Assembly: GCF_000626635.1 (NCBI RefSeq)
Contig: NZ_CP007451.1
Coordinates: forward strand, 186,001-250,000
Length of the DNA: 64,000 nucleotides
DNA from: Draconibacterium orientale
GTDB taxonomy: Bacteria; Bacteroidota; Bacteroidia; Bacteroidales; Prolixibacteraceae
Reading direction: 5' to 3'
A program made the translations under genes and the position numbers. Every line of letters starts with the position of its first letter. The first letter of the stretch is position 1. This document shows, piece by piece, positions 46,406 to 56,780 of the stretch. Below the pieces are notes generated by a model. It was not told the origin of the DNA. It searched no databases and was given only the letters and a program-made list of their open reading frames with translations.

Positions 46406-49400
46406 TTTTTTTCAATGTACTCTTTTGGTGTGCAACCGTAAAAATCTTTGAAGCAGCGACTAAAATACGACGGACTGGTAAATCCAACCATGTAAATTAC
46501 TTCGCTAATCGATCTTTTTTTCTGTACCAGCAGCCCCGATGCTACCTTTAATCGTTGAGTACGGATAAACTCGTTGGCCGTTTGCCCGGTAAGTGCTTTT
46601 ATTTTTCGGTAGGCCTGGTTGGCGCTTACTTTCAGTTCGGCACTAAAAGCTTCCACGTCGAAAGCGGTATTGTCCAGATTATCCTGCACCGATTGAACCG
46701 CAGCTTTCAGAAATTCCTCGTCCAAAGAAGACAATTCAATGTGTTCGGGCTCCAGAATTTGCTCTGTGCGTAAGCGTTCCTGCTTTTGTTTTTGCAGGTT
46801 CAATAAATTGTAAATCTTTAGCGATAAAGAAACCATATTAAACGGTTTATAAATATAATCCACCGCCCCGAGCTTTAATCCTCTAACCTGGTCTTCGTGC
46901 ATGGTTTTGGCCGTAAGGAAAATTACCGGGATGTGCGAGAAATTCAGGTCGTTTCGCAATTGGGTGCACAATTCAAAACCATCCATTTCGGGCATCATTA
47001 TATCCGAAAGAATCAGATCGGGCGTGTTTGCCTCTATTTTTTCAAGCGCCTCCATACCATTATCGGCACATGCCACATTAAAGTGTTTCGATAAGCCGGT
47101 GCACAAAAACGCCTTCAAATTCGCATCGTCTTCAACAACCAACACATGCGGTTTTGACTTATCCACTTCGCTAAAAGAAGTGTCGTGTAAAATATTCCCG
47201 AAAGTGGCGTCTTCAGGCTGCACCAAGCTTGTTATCGAATCTTCGGGTTTCCATTTTTCGCTTTTTTCGGCATTTGCTGCAAGCTCGCTGTTCTGTGGCA
47301 ATACCAGCCGGAAGCAACTTCCGTTACCTTCTTCGCTGTCCAGCTCAATCGTTCCGTCGTGCTGCTCAATCATTGCTTTGGCCATAAACAAACCAATTCC
47401 ACCGGTACTTTGTGTGCGCAGTTGCTTTATCTGGAAAAAACGCTCAAAAACTTTCTCCTGGTGCTCTTTTGCAATTCCAACACCACTGTCCTTAACCTCA
47501 ATTATCACCTCCTTTTCCGCATTTGTGTTCTCCCGCTCAAAAGCCGTTATAGAAATTACGCTGTTATCGGGCGAATATTTAAATGCATTCGACAAAAGAT
47601 TAAAGATTATTTTCTCCATCTTATCAGGATCGAAATTCGCCATGATAATTTCAGGAGTAGCATTTAATTTGAACTCGATTTGCCGTGAATCGGCCATTGG
47701 CTTAAAGAAATTATAAACCTCGTGAAGCAGATTTACCAGATTACAATGCTGAATGTAAAGATTATCAGGAATACCTTTTTCAATTTTACGGAACTCAATC
47801 AGTTGATTCACCAAACGCAAAAGTTTATAGGCGCTGGTGTTTATTAATTGCGCCAGTTTGTGCGATTCTTCACTTAGTTTTGTATCGTCGAGCAATTCTT
47901 TCGACGGCCCTAGAATTAGTGTCAGCGGCGTTCTTAATTCGTGTGTTATATCGGTAAAGAACAGCGTTTTTTGTTCATTCAGATTGCGTAACTCTTCGGC
48001 CCTTAAGTGCTCAAAGGCCAGCTCGCTTTTCTTTTGCGCATTTATTATCGAGTATTTCATAAAAAAATACATAACGGCAATAAACAAAAGGCCATAAACG
48101 ATATAGGCGACAATTGATTTCCACCAGGGTGGCGACATGGAAACCTGAAAGGTGCTGGCTTTAGCGTAATCAACCCTGTTGCCGGCGCTCGCCACAACTT
48201 TAAACGTATAATTGCCCGGCGGAAGATTGGTGTAGGTGGCTGTATTTCGCGTTCCGGCACTGTTCCACTGTTCGTCAAAACCTTCCATCCGAAAAAAGTA
48301 TTCGTTTTTTCCCGGATTTTTATAATCCATATCCGAAAAACTAAAGGTCAGCATTTTGTCTTTGTACGACAGCTTCACCTTTTCGGCGTAAGGAATGTCG
48401 GTATCGATTCCATATTCCGTTCTGAGCTCCAGCTCATCGTTCATACTTTTGTCGTAAATCAGCAAGTCGGTAATCACTACATTTGCTGTTTGCTCCATTT
48501 GGCTGATAGTTTCGGGCTCCTGCACGATAAATCCGGAGAGGTTGCCAACAAGAATTTTTCCATTTTCAAGAACGAACTGGGCGTTTCTTTCCACACGATC
48601 ATTTTGGTAATCCTGCGAAAAGTGCCGGCTTACAATTGCCTCATTTTGTACATCGAACTCAACAATACCGCGGTAAGTACGAATCCATAAATCTCCCGAT
48701 TTGTCTTCCATTAATCCCGAAATGAGGTCGTTTTGCAGGTACTCAATTTCTGGAAAACCTTTAAATTTTACTACTTCATTTCCTGATGAATCAACTTCCT
48801 TGATTTTCCGGTTTAAACCGGATGTTGTTCCAATCCACAGCTTGCCAGGTGAGTCTTCAAGAATGGCATTTACCGCATTGTCGTTCAACGATTTTTTATC
48901 GGTGGTTGAGTAAAAATATTTGTCGAATTTCCCGGTTTCGGGATGGTAACAATTTAAACCGTTTTCCGTCCCGATCCATACATCTCCCGAGCTATCTTCG
49001 TGTAAAGCCCGGATGATATTACTGGTTATCTGGTGATTTTCGGGGCCGGACGAAAAGCTTTCAACTGAAACAATTTTATTCCTGTCGGTTTTTAAAATCA
49101 CAAAACCACGCTCAGTTATTCCGGCATAAATTACGCCCGGGTATTTTTTTGATGGAACTAATTCGATGACTTTATTGCCCGGAATCGCTATTTCAGTATT
49201 CTCGTTATAGTACTCCCGGCTTGAAAGATCGAGTTCCATATCGCGGGTAAACTGATAATGAATAAGCCCTGCATCCTCGGTACCAATCCAAAGTCCTGTG
49301 CTATCGGCATACATATCGAAAATAGTATAGGCAATAAATTCGCGGCCGTTGTGTGTGTATTTCTGCTCGCCGTAATCTTTCTTTAAAACATATACCCCAT

Positions 49401-50554
49401 TTTTGTTTTCGTACTGCAAAAGGTTGTACGAAGTGCCAATCCACAGCTGATTGTTAAAAGCAGCAAAACTTTTTATGTAGATTTTGTTTCCGAGATTATC
49501 AACCGTTGACGGCAACACGTAACGATTTAATCCATTATCAGTTATCGAGGCTCTGTCGATTTTTTGACGAGCCTACCCAAAGCAAGCCACTTTTATCAAC
49601 AAAAATAGCCGATACGGCATTTGACGATAAACTTCCAGGATTATTAACCGATGCCTGATAATTCCAAAAACCTGCTTCCGCAGGCGGAAGTTGCTGCTGA
49701 TCGTATTTCAGTAAACTTAAACCTTCATTCCACGATCCGATCCACAGATTATCAAACTGGTCGTAACACAATTTAAACACCACATCATCGCCCAAACTGT
49801 TTGCTTTGGCGGTTTCACGATAAGCGGTAAAGCGGATTATTTCACCATCGTTATTTACCTCTGCTTTGTTTAAACCGCCACCCCATGTTCCAATCCACAG
49901 GTTTCCATCTCTCGATTCAACAATTTGGGTAGTGGTAGAATTTGAAAGCGAATTTTTACCGGCCTCTGTAATATAACGTTTATATTCACCGCTTTCAGGA
50001 TAAAAATGAAGCAGGCCATTGTAAGTGGCTATCCACAATATCCGGCGCGAGTCTTCGTAAATATCGCTCACCACCTCGTTTGCCAGGTAATGATTCATTT
50101 CATCGTTTTCAGGATTCAGCTTATACAATCCATCATTCCAGGTGCCAATCCAAATAAAACCATCGTGATCTTCTGCCAACGATAAAATCCGGCTTCGGAT
50201 TTTGTATCGTTTTAAAGCTCCGGTTTCAAGGTTCATAAAATTTAAACCACTTGCTGTACCAATCCACAAATTACCGGCTTTATCAACCATTAACTTCGTA
50301 ATTTCGCGGTTGGATATTGAAGTGGAATCATGAAAATGAGGATGATAAGTAACATAGTCGTAACCATCAAAACGTGTCAGGCCGTTTAAGGTGCCAATCC
50401 ACATAAAACCATTCTGATCCTGTGTGATGGTGTTTGATTTATCGATGGTAAGTCCGTTTTCTGTTCCCAGATGAGAAAAGTATAGCTCGTTTTGTGCCAA
50501 TGCAGCACATGAACAAAAAAGCAGAACAAAAAGCAGTTTAATAATTCGTGGCAT
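46399..50554 (-). CDS. Hybrid two-component system sensor/regulator, frame broken by one extra base
   Basis: One-protein sensor kinase and regulator that detects oligosaccharides in the periplasm and activates PUL genes. Frame one starts at ATG 50554 (signal peptide to CAALAQ; the longer upstream start lacks one) and carries propeller repeats such as FMWIGTLNGLTRFDG, ending at a stop at 49538. Frame two carries the remaining repeats, a Y_Y_Y domain (FFRMEGFDEQW), a membrane helix, HisKA (DITHELRTPL), the ATPase domain (GGIGLFMAKAM), a receiver (LILSDIMMPEMDGF) and a C-terminal AraC HTH. Dropping one A from the A6 run (plus strand T 49560-49565) joins them into 1384 residues, the normal HTCS length. 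A stop in frame two just upstream confines the indel to about 49538-49576. It could be an assembly error or a regulator knock-out. Confidence 0.88.
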
Positions 50555-50878
50555 GTTAGTTTTTGCTTTGTGCAAATTTATATGAATTTTGAAAAATATG
50601 GCTTGCACCACTCAATATACGTTAAAAACATAACAACACCTACGCCCCGAAATCTCGTCTTTGCAAAACACTGTAAATCTGACCACTACACACAATTGAC
50701 TAATTGCGCAAATCCTGCCCGTCAAATTTGTAACAGTTTTTTTCAATTTTATGCAATCGATTTCAATTAATTGAAAGTGTACATCGATTTTGTTCAAATC
50801 ATTCCATTTTTTTTACCCGAGCTTTGTAATGTTTTCCTGATAAAAGGGAAACAAACCAATGAACTAAAACTTTTACCT
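50555..50878. promoter_or_regulatory. Divergent control region between the HTCS and the GH16-SusCD genes
   Basis: This 324-bp gene-free AT-rich stretch separates the divergent HTCS and GH16 genes and should hold both promoters and the HTCS binding site. On the minus strand, TAAATTTG (50573-50580) fits the -7 consensus TAnnTTTG for the HTCS gene, but without a clear -33. On the plus strand TTTG at 50727 has no good partner. Small palindromes include TTCAATTAATTGAA at 50761-50774. I could not identify the HTCS site. Confidence 0.45.
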
Positions 50879-51781
50879 ATGAATCGTACTAACCATACGA
50901 AGACTATTCTTACAAAGCTGTTTTTGCTTCTGTGCATTTTTGTTACCGCCAATTGTTATGCAAGCAACAAACAAAACAAACAGCAAACAAAACCTAAAGA
51001 TTTTCAACTGGTTTGGGAGGATAATTTCGATAACGACGGTTCTCCAAATCCACAAAACTGGAATTTTGAATATGGGTTTGTGCGCAACCGCGAACTACAA
51101 TGGTATCAACCCCAAAATGCAAGTTGTGCCAATGGCCTTCTAACAATAGAAGCACGCCGCCAAGAAACCGTCAATCCAAATTATAATCCACTCAGCGACA
51201 ACTGGCGGTTTAACCGCGAAAATGCACAATATACATCGGCCTGCATTATAACAAAAGGACTGCAGGAGTGGCCGGCTTACGGTTATTTTGAGATACGCGC
51301 AAAAATTAATGTTTCTCCAGGTTCCTGGCCAGCTATCTGGCTACTGGGAACCGAGCAAAGCTGGCCGCATTGTGGCGAGATAGATATTATGGAGTTCTAT
51401 CGTATAAATACTATTCCGCACCTACTGGCAAACGCTGCCTGGGGCTCGGAAATCAATTACCAGGCCAGGTGGGATGAGGCAAAAATTCCTTTCGCACATT
51501 TTACTCAAAACGATCCCGACTGGGCCAAGAAATTCCACACCTGGTCGATGCACTGGGATAAAAAACAGATCAGCATTTACCTGGATAACGAGTTACTGAA
51601 CCAAATCGATCTGCAACAAACAATTAATCCTGACGGAGGCAATCCGTTTACTTCCGATCAGAAATTCTACCTGTTGCTTAACCTGGCAATTGGGGCAAAC
51701 GGTGGCGATCCTACGCACACGGAATTCCCCATTCGCTTTGAGGTTGACTATGTAAAAGTGTACAAAGAGACAACCAACTAA
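50879..51781 (+). CDS. GH16 endo-glycanase (beta-1,3-glucanase or beta-1,3-galactanase type)
   Basis: Secreted endo-acting beta-glycanase. I use ATG 50879 because it begins a signal peptide (LFLLLCIFVTANCYA); the frame is open further upstream to a TTG at 50771 without one. The jelly-roll fold shows LVWEDNFDNDG, NRELQWYQPQNA, AYGYFEIRAKI and SWPAIWLLG, with the catalytic motif GEIDIMEF (E-x-D-x-x-E). 300 residues, single-domain, GH16_3-like. Laminarinase-like by motif, but GH16 endo-beta-1,3-galactanases share it, and the neighbours (GH43 galactanase-like, beta-glucuronidase, GH78) favour arabinogalactan. First gene of an operon with SusC 51 bp downstream. Confidence 0.9.
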   Translation: MNRTNHTKTILTKLFLLLCIFVTANCYASNKQNKQQTKPKDFQLVWEDNFDNDGSPNPQNWNFEYGFVRNRELQWYQPQNASCANGLLTIEARRQETVNPNYNPLSDNWRFNRENAQYTSACIITKGLQEWPAYGYFEIRAKINVSPGSWPAIWLLGTEQSWPHCGEIDIMEFYRINTIPHLLANAAWGSEINYQARWDEAKIPFAHFTQNDPDWAKKFHTWSMHWDKKQISIYLDNELLNQIDLQQTINPDGGNPFTSDQKFYLLLNLAIGANGGDPTHTEFPIRFEVDYVKVYKETTN

Positions 51782-51832
51782 ATATTCAATTTTATAACTA
51801 TTTCAATTTTAATAATTAAATCACGAATCTTT

Positions 51833-54800
51833 ATGAAAAAGAAGAGTAAATTGAATCAATGCTATTTCAGCAATGGGATTTTAAAAACCATGGCTTTGGC
51901 ATTGATGTTAATCATTGTTCATGGAACTGCAGCATTTGCCGGTTCCGGAACTACTTTACAGGAAAAATCTGTCACTGGTAAGGTGCTTAGCACTAGCGGT
52001 GAGTCATTACCCGGTGTTTCGATTTTAGTAAAAGGAACTACACACGGAACGGTTTCCGACATCGACGGGAACTTCTCGCTTAGCGATGTTCGGGCTGGCG
52101 ACATTCTTGTTTTCTCTTTTATTGGTATGAAAGAAGTAGAGCTTACAGTGGGTGACCAAACCAGCATTCAGGTTACTATGGAAGACGCCGTTATTGGTGT
52201 TGACGAGGTTGTGGTTGTTGGTTACGGTACGCAAAAGAAATCGGACATTACCGGTTCGGTAAGTTCGGTATCGGAAGAGCGACTGGCCAAAATACCGGTT
52301 TCAAACGTTATGCAGGCCGTTCAGGGTGCCGTTTCAGGTGTTAACATTACACAGGTTTCGTCTATTCCCGGTGAAGCGCCTTCAGTTCTTGTTCGCGGTG
52401 GCGGTTCGTTAACAGCATCAACAAGTCCGTATGTGGTTGTTGATGGTATTCCTATTTCTAAAATGGGAGGATCGATTAATGACATCAACCCTAACGACAT
52501 CAAATCAATCGAGATTTTGAAAGATGCTTCGGCAACTGCTATTTATGGTATGAATGGTGCCAACGGTGTTATTCTTATCACTACCAAAAGTGGTAAATCA
52601 TCAACACCTACTATTAAATATTCCGGTTATGTTGGTGTTGAAGAATTTGCCCATATTCCGGAAATGGTATCAACTGATGAATTGCTTGCACGCTATGCCG
52701 AAGGTAACCGCATCAACGGTTCACCACTTTACGAAGCTCCGGTAAAATACCAGTACGAGGTAGAAAACTACAAAAATGGTCATACTATCGACTGGATCGA
52801 TGAAGTATCACAAACCGGGATCCAGCAGAATCACAACATCAGTGTTTCCGGTGGAAGCGAAAAGATGAGCTATTACATCTCCGGAGATTTATTAGACCAA
52901 AAAGGTGTTGTAAAAGGTTATAATTACAAACGTAATTCAATTCGCACCAACATTGATGCACAGGTTACCAGTTACCTGAAAATCGGAACCAACTCATCGA
53001 TTGTTTACCACAACCGCGACGGTGGCCGCGCCAACCTGCTGAATGCGGAAGCAATGAGCCCGTACGGAAGAATGTACGAAGAAGATGGCACCTACACCAT
53101 TTACCCAATGTTTGGTGAAACGCTGTGGGCCAACCCAATGCTTGCTACCACTACCAGTCCTGAGCGTCGTCAGTTCAACGTAAACTTAAATGCTTTTGCC
53201 TATGTTACTTTTGGCGACATATGGAAACCGCTTACCGGATTAACTTACCGTTTGAATGCCGGTCATTCTTCCATTCAAAGCCGCAACAGTAACTACACTG
53301 GTCAATCGGTAAACGACTTACTGGGAACTGCAACTATCGACCGTAGCGAAACGCAGGCATATACCATCGAAAACATTTTGCGTTACGACTATGATTTGAA
53401 CAAACACCACATCGACCTTACCGGAGTTTATTCATCTCAGGAAAGAGAATACAACACTAACTGGGCACAGGCCAGCGATTTTGTTAACGACGAGCTTGGA
53501 TGGAACAGAATGCAGGCAGGTGCCAGCTCAAGTGTTAGCTCCTATGCCGACCGTTACGCAGCAGTTTCGCAAATGGGCCGTTTAAACTATTCGTACGACA
53601 GTCGTTACCTGTTTACAGTTACCGTACGTCGCGATGGATCATCAGTTTTTGCTGATGGTATGAAATACGGTACATTCCCTTCAGTAGCCCTTGGTTGGAA
53701 TATTCGTCATGAGAGTTTTATGGCAAATGCCGAAAAAATTACCAACCTGAAACTGCGTTTATCGTATGGTAAATCAGGAAACGAAGCTGTTAGCGTTTAC
53801 CGTACGTTTACTACAATGGCCGACAGACAAATTCCATTTGGCGGATCAACAAATATTGCCATGGTTACCGATCGCTTAGGAAACAGTGACTTAAGCTGGG
53901 AAACAAAAGAAAGTTTTAACCTTGGTTTGGATTTTGGGCTCTTCAACAACCGCATCAACGGTTCGCTGGATGTGTATTCTGCAAACAACTCTGATTTGTT
54001 ATTATCACGTAAATTGCCATCTGCTTCAGGATTTGGCTCTGTAACAGCAAACATCGGCGAAACAACTACAAAAGGTATCGAGCTTACACTGAATACCGTT
54101 AACGTTGCTACTGCCAACTTCAAATGGAACAGTTCTATCGTTTTCTCTAACAGCAAAAGCGAGATTTCGGAATTGTATGGCGACGGCCTTGATGATATAG
54201 GTAGTGGCTGGTTTCTTGGCGAACCTATCGGTGTTATCCGCGATTACAAAAAAGTGGGCATCTGGCAGGAAAGCGAAATTGCCAATGGCGATCATTTAAA
54301 CTGGGACCCTGTAGCTAAAGCCGGCGATGTAAAACTTGCTGACATTAGTGGCCCTGACGGTGTGCCAGACGGTGTTATTACCGACGACGACCGTACTATC
54401 CTTGGCCAAACAGCTCCAAAATGGACAGGTGGTTTAACCAACACTTTCGCCTACAAAAACTTTACGCTGAACGTATTTATTCAAACCGTTCAGGGAGCTA
54501 TGCGTAACAACTCGCACATAGGTATGGCTTCTGACGAAATTGAGCGCCGTAACAGTTTTGCTGAAATTGGCTACTGGACACCGGAAAATCAAAGCAACGA
54601 GTGGCGTTCATTGAACAAAAACTCCAATCCTCACGGATACGGATTCCCGGTTAAAAACAACTTCACTCGTATTAAAGACGTAACACTTAACTACGATATA
54701 CCTCAACATTTGCTCGACAAAGCCGGTATCAGCGCTTTAAGCGTATACCTGAGCGGACGCAACCTGTACACCTTTACCGACTGGATCGGCTGGGACCCTG

Positions 54801-54892
54801 AAGAACGCGATACGCAACGTGGCTGGAGTAATTGGGAAATCAACTATCCGGCAGTAAGAACAATTGTTTTTGGTATTAATCTTACTCTATAA
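51833..54892 (+). CDS. SusC-like TonB-dependent receptor (second system)
   Basis: Outer-membrane oligosaccharide importer. Complete: signal segment (TMALALMLIIVHGTAAFAG), carboxypeptidase-regulatory-like domain (VTGKVLSTSGESLPGVSILV), plug from GYGTQKKSDITGSVSSV, barrel ending GINLTL. 1019 residues. The SusD partner starts 12 bp downstream. The sequence is clearly different from the SusC at the left edge, so a different glycan is likely. The substrate is inferred from neighbours to be arabinogalactan-like. Confidence 0.96.
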   Translation: MKKKSKLNQCYFSNGILKTMALALMLIIVHGTAAFAGSGTTLQEKSVTGKVLSTSGESLPGVSILVKGTTHGTVSDIDGNFSLSDVRAGDILVFSFIGMKEVELTVGDQTSIQVTMEDAVIGVDEVVVVGYGTQKKSDITGSVSSVSEERLAKIPVSNVMQAVQGAVSGVNITQVSSIPGEAPSVLVRGGGSLTASTSPYVVVDGIPISKMGGSINDINPNDIKSIEILKDASATAIYGMNGANGVILITTKSGKSSTPTIKYSGYVGVEEFAHIPEMVSTDELLARYAEGNRINGSPLYEAPVKYQYEVENYKNGHTIDWIDEVSQTGIQQNHNISVSGGSEKMSYYISGDLLDQKGVVKGYNYKRNSIRTNIDAQVTSYLKIGTNSSIVYHNRDGGRANLLNAEAMSPYGRMYEEDGTYTIYPMFGETLWANPMLATTTSPERRQFNVNLNAFAYVTFGDIWKPLTGLTYRLNAGHSSIQSRNSNYTGQSVNDLLGTATIDRSETQAYTIENILRYDYDLNKHHIDLTGVYSSQEREYNTNWAQASDFVNDELGWNRMQAGASSSVSSYADRYAAVSQMGRLNYSYDSRYLFTVTVRRDGSSVFADGMKYGTFPSVALGWNIRHESFMANAEKITNLKLRLSYGKSGNEAVSVYRTFTTMADRQIPFGGSTNIAMVTDRLGNSDLSWETKESFNLGLDFGLFNNRINGSLDVYSANNSDLLLSRKLPSASGFGSVTANIGETTTKGIELTLNTVNVATANFKWNSSIVFSNSKSEISELYGDGLDDIGSGWFLGEPIGVIRDYKKVGIWQESEIANGDHLNWDPVAKAGDVKLADISGPDGVPDGVITDDDRTILGQTAPKWTGGLTNTFAYKNFTLNVFIQTVQGAMRNNSHIGMASDEIERRNSFAEIGYWTPENQSNEWRSLNKNSNPHGYGFPVKNNFTRIKDVTLNYDIPQHLLDKAGISALSVYLSGRNLYTFTDWIGWDPEERDTQRGWSNWEINYPAVRTIVFGINLTL

Positions 54893-54904
54893 AAGAATAC
54901 AACA

Positions 54905-56617
54905 ATGAAGAAGAATAAATTTCATATATTGATAGTGATGGCTTTAACGTTTTTAGCCATCTCTTGCAGCGAAGACTTTTTGGACGAGACACCGTATTCT
55001 TCGTATGCTCCTGAAACTTTAACCGACGAAGCCGGTATTGAAGCCGCATTGAAAGGTTTGCACTATAATTTTGGTAGAATTCACACCTGGTCTGACCAAC
55101 AAGGATGGGCTGGTGTTTGGCAGGATGGAACTGATGTATGTTCTCCCGGCGGTGTTCAAGGCGTTGAAATTCCGTTTTTCAAATACGAAGACCTGAACTC
55201 GGAGAATGCCGCAGTAAAGTACATGTGGGAAATATGTTACTTAATCATCAACAATGCAAATAATGCACTTGTTGCTATTGGCGAAGATGGTGATCCGGCA
55301 AAAATGGCCGAAGCCAAATTCTTCCGCGGATACTGCTATAATATTCTGGCAACATTGTATGGCGACGTGCCTTTGCTTACCGAGCCAACATCTTCTGCAC
55401 GCACCGATTTGGAGCGTACTCCTGTTTCTCAGGTAAATGCACAAATTGTAGCAGATTTGAAATATGCAGCAGAGAATTTACCTGACATTACTGGTACAGT
55501 GAGCGAAAGCCGCGCCAACAAACACATGGCTATGCAAAGTTTGGGAGAAGTGTATTTGCGTCTGGATCAACCTGCTGAAGCAGAAACGGTATTGACCAAC
55601 ATTATCAACAGCGGACTTTTCTCGCTTGTTGAGGAACGCTACGGTGTTGCTATAGATGTAAACGGCGACTATTTCAGCGACATGTTCAAATTCGGTAATC
55701 AGCGTCGTTCTGAAGGAAATACCGAAGCCATCTGGACGTTCGAACTGGAATACAACAAAGGTGGAATTTCAGGCGGATTTACCAACGCACCTCAGCAACG
55801 TCGTAACTGGGTACCGGCTTATCACAATGTACCAGGAATGACTTATGTTTACGATGGTGTTGATGAAAGTTTTGTACACCCATACGGAGGTCGTGGAAAC
55901 GGTCGTATCCGCCCAAGTAACTGGGTTAAATACGAATTGTACGAAGAGGGCGACATCCGTAATTCGGAAAACAACATTACACGAACATTCTACTACAACT
56001 CTGCGGGTTACAGTGCAACCTGGGGTGTAGATGCAAACGGTTTCAGAGTTGCAGCAGATTCACCGGATGCAGTTATGGTAAAAAATGTGGCGGAAGGTGA
56101 TACCGCATTAATTGCAGCCAGCGATACGCTGGAAGTTGCATTCCCATATACCCGTAAATGGGATTCATTCGACCCTACCGACCAGTGGGGCTGGACAAAC
56201 ATTAAGGATTTCCCGATTATGCGTTTTGGCGAAACTTACCTGCTTCGTGCTGAGGCTCGTTTAAAACAAAATAATACAAGTGGAGCCGCTGATGATATTA
56301 ATGTTTTACGCGACCGTGCCTTTAAAGCTGCCCGCGAAGAAAGCGGTAACAGCGAATTAGGAAAAGTATCGGCAGCTGATATCGACCTTGATTTTATCTT
56401 GGATGAACGTGCACGCGAATTGTTTACTGAAGAAAACCGACGTATGACATTGATGCGTACCGGTACTTTGGTTGAGCGCGCTGCACTTAATACCGAAAGT
56501 ACCATTAAAGGTGCAATCAGCGGAATTAGTTCGAACAACCTGTTGCTCCCTATTCCGTTAAGCGAAATTCAACGTAACAAAGATGTTCAGTGGGAACAAA
56601 ACCCGGGTTACAATTAA
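54905..56617 (+). CDS. SusD-like lipoprotein (second system)
   Basis: Surface lid of the second SusC. Lipobox AISC is followed by SEDFLDETPYSSYAPETLTD, the usual SusD start. Helical regions include AKFFRGYCYNILATLYGDVPL, shown here in part as FFRGYCYNILATLYGDV, a strong SusD mark, and DFPIMRFGETYLLRAEARL at about residue 440. The end has LPIPLSEIQRNKDVQWEQN, the normal SusD C-terminus. 570 residues. A strong terminator follows 96 bp past the stop, so GH88-GH78 may be expressed at a lower level. Confidence 0.96.
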   Translation: MKKNKFHILIVMALTFLAISCSEDFLDETPYSSYAPETLTDEAGIEAALKGLHYNFGRIHTWSDQQGWAGVWQDGTDVCSPGGVQGVEIPFFKYEDLNSENAAVKYMWEICYLIINNANNALVAIGEDGDPAKMAEAKFFRGYCYNILATLYGDVPLLTEPTSSARTDLERTPVSQVNAQIVADLKYAAENLPDITGTVSESRANKHMAMQSLGEVYLRLDQPAEAETVLTNIINSGLFSLVEERYGVAIDVNGDYFSDMFKFGNQRRSEGNTEAIWTFELEYNKGGISGGFTNAPQQRRNWVPAYHNVPGMTYVYDGVDESFVHPYGGRGNGRIRPSNWVKYELYEEGDIRNSENNITRTFYYNSAGYSATWGVDANGFRVAADSPDAVMVKNVAEGDTALIAASDTLEVAFPYTRKWDSFDPTDQWGWTNIKDFPIMRFGETYLLRAEARLKQNNTSGAADDINVLRDRAFKAAREESGNSELGKVSAADIDLDFILDERARELFTEENRRMTLMRTGTLVERAALNTESTIKGAISGISSNNLLLPIPLSEIQRNKDVQWEQNPGYN

Positions 56618-56712
56618 AATTTCGACCAACTAAACAAATAAAACCGCAATGGTTTCAAATAATTAGTATGTTAGTTTGAGTTAGGTAGTTCGTAAAACTA
56701 CGTTAGTATGTA

Positions 56713-56736
56713 AGAAATGCCCTTCGGGGCATTTCT
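56713..56736 (+). terminator. Strong intrinsic terminator after the second SusD gene
   Basis: Ten perfect base pairs (AGAAATGCCC with GGGCATTTCT) close a TTCG tetraloop and are followed by T4G. It lies between SusD and the GH88 gene and is preceded by a TTAGT-rich stretch (56662-56690), as is the hairpin at 6671. A smaller stem GTAGTT/AACTAC (56685-56700) lies just upstream. Confidence 0.85.
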
Positions 56737-56780
56737 TTTTGTTATACTTGTTACTGATTTCATGTATAAAACAATTCATC

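Noticed and set aside
46901-47716. Plus-strand open frame of 271 codons
   Set aside because: It is antisense to the kinase and receiver part of the HTCS and has a low-complexity composition with no domain.
46399-49518. Second half of the HTCS as a separate sensor kinase gene
   Set aside because: It has no signal peptide, begins inside the propeller repeats, and joins exactly with the upstream frame after one base is removed.
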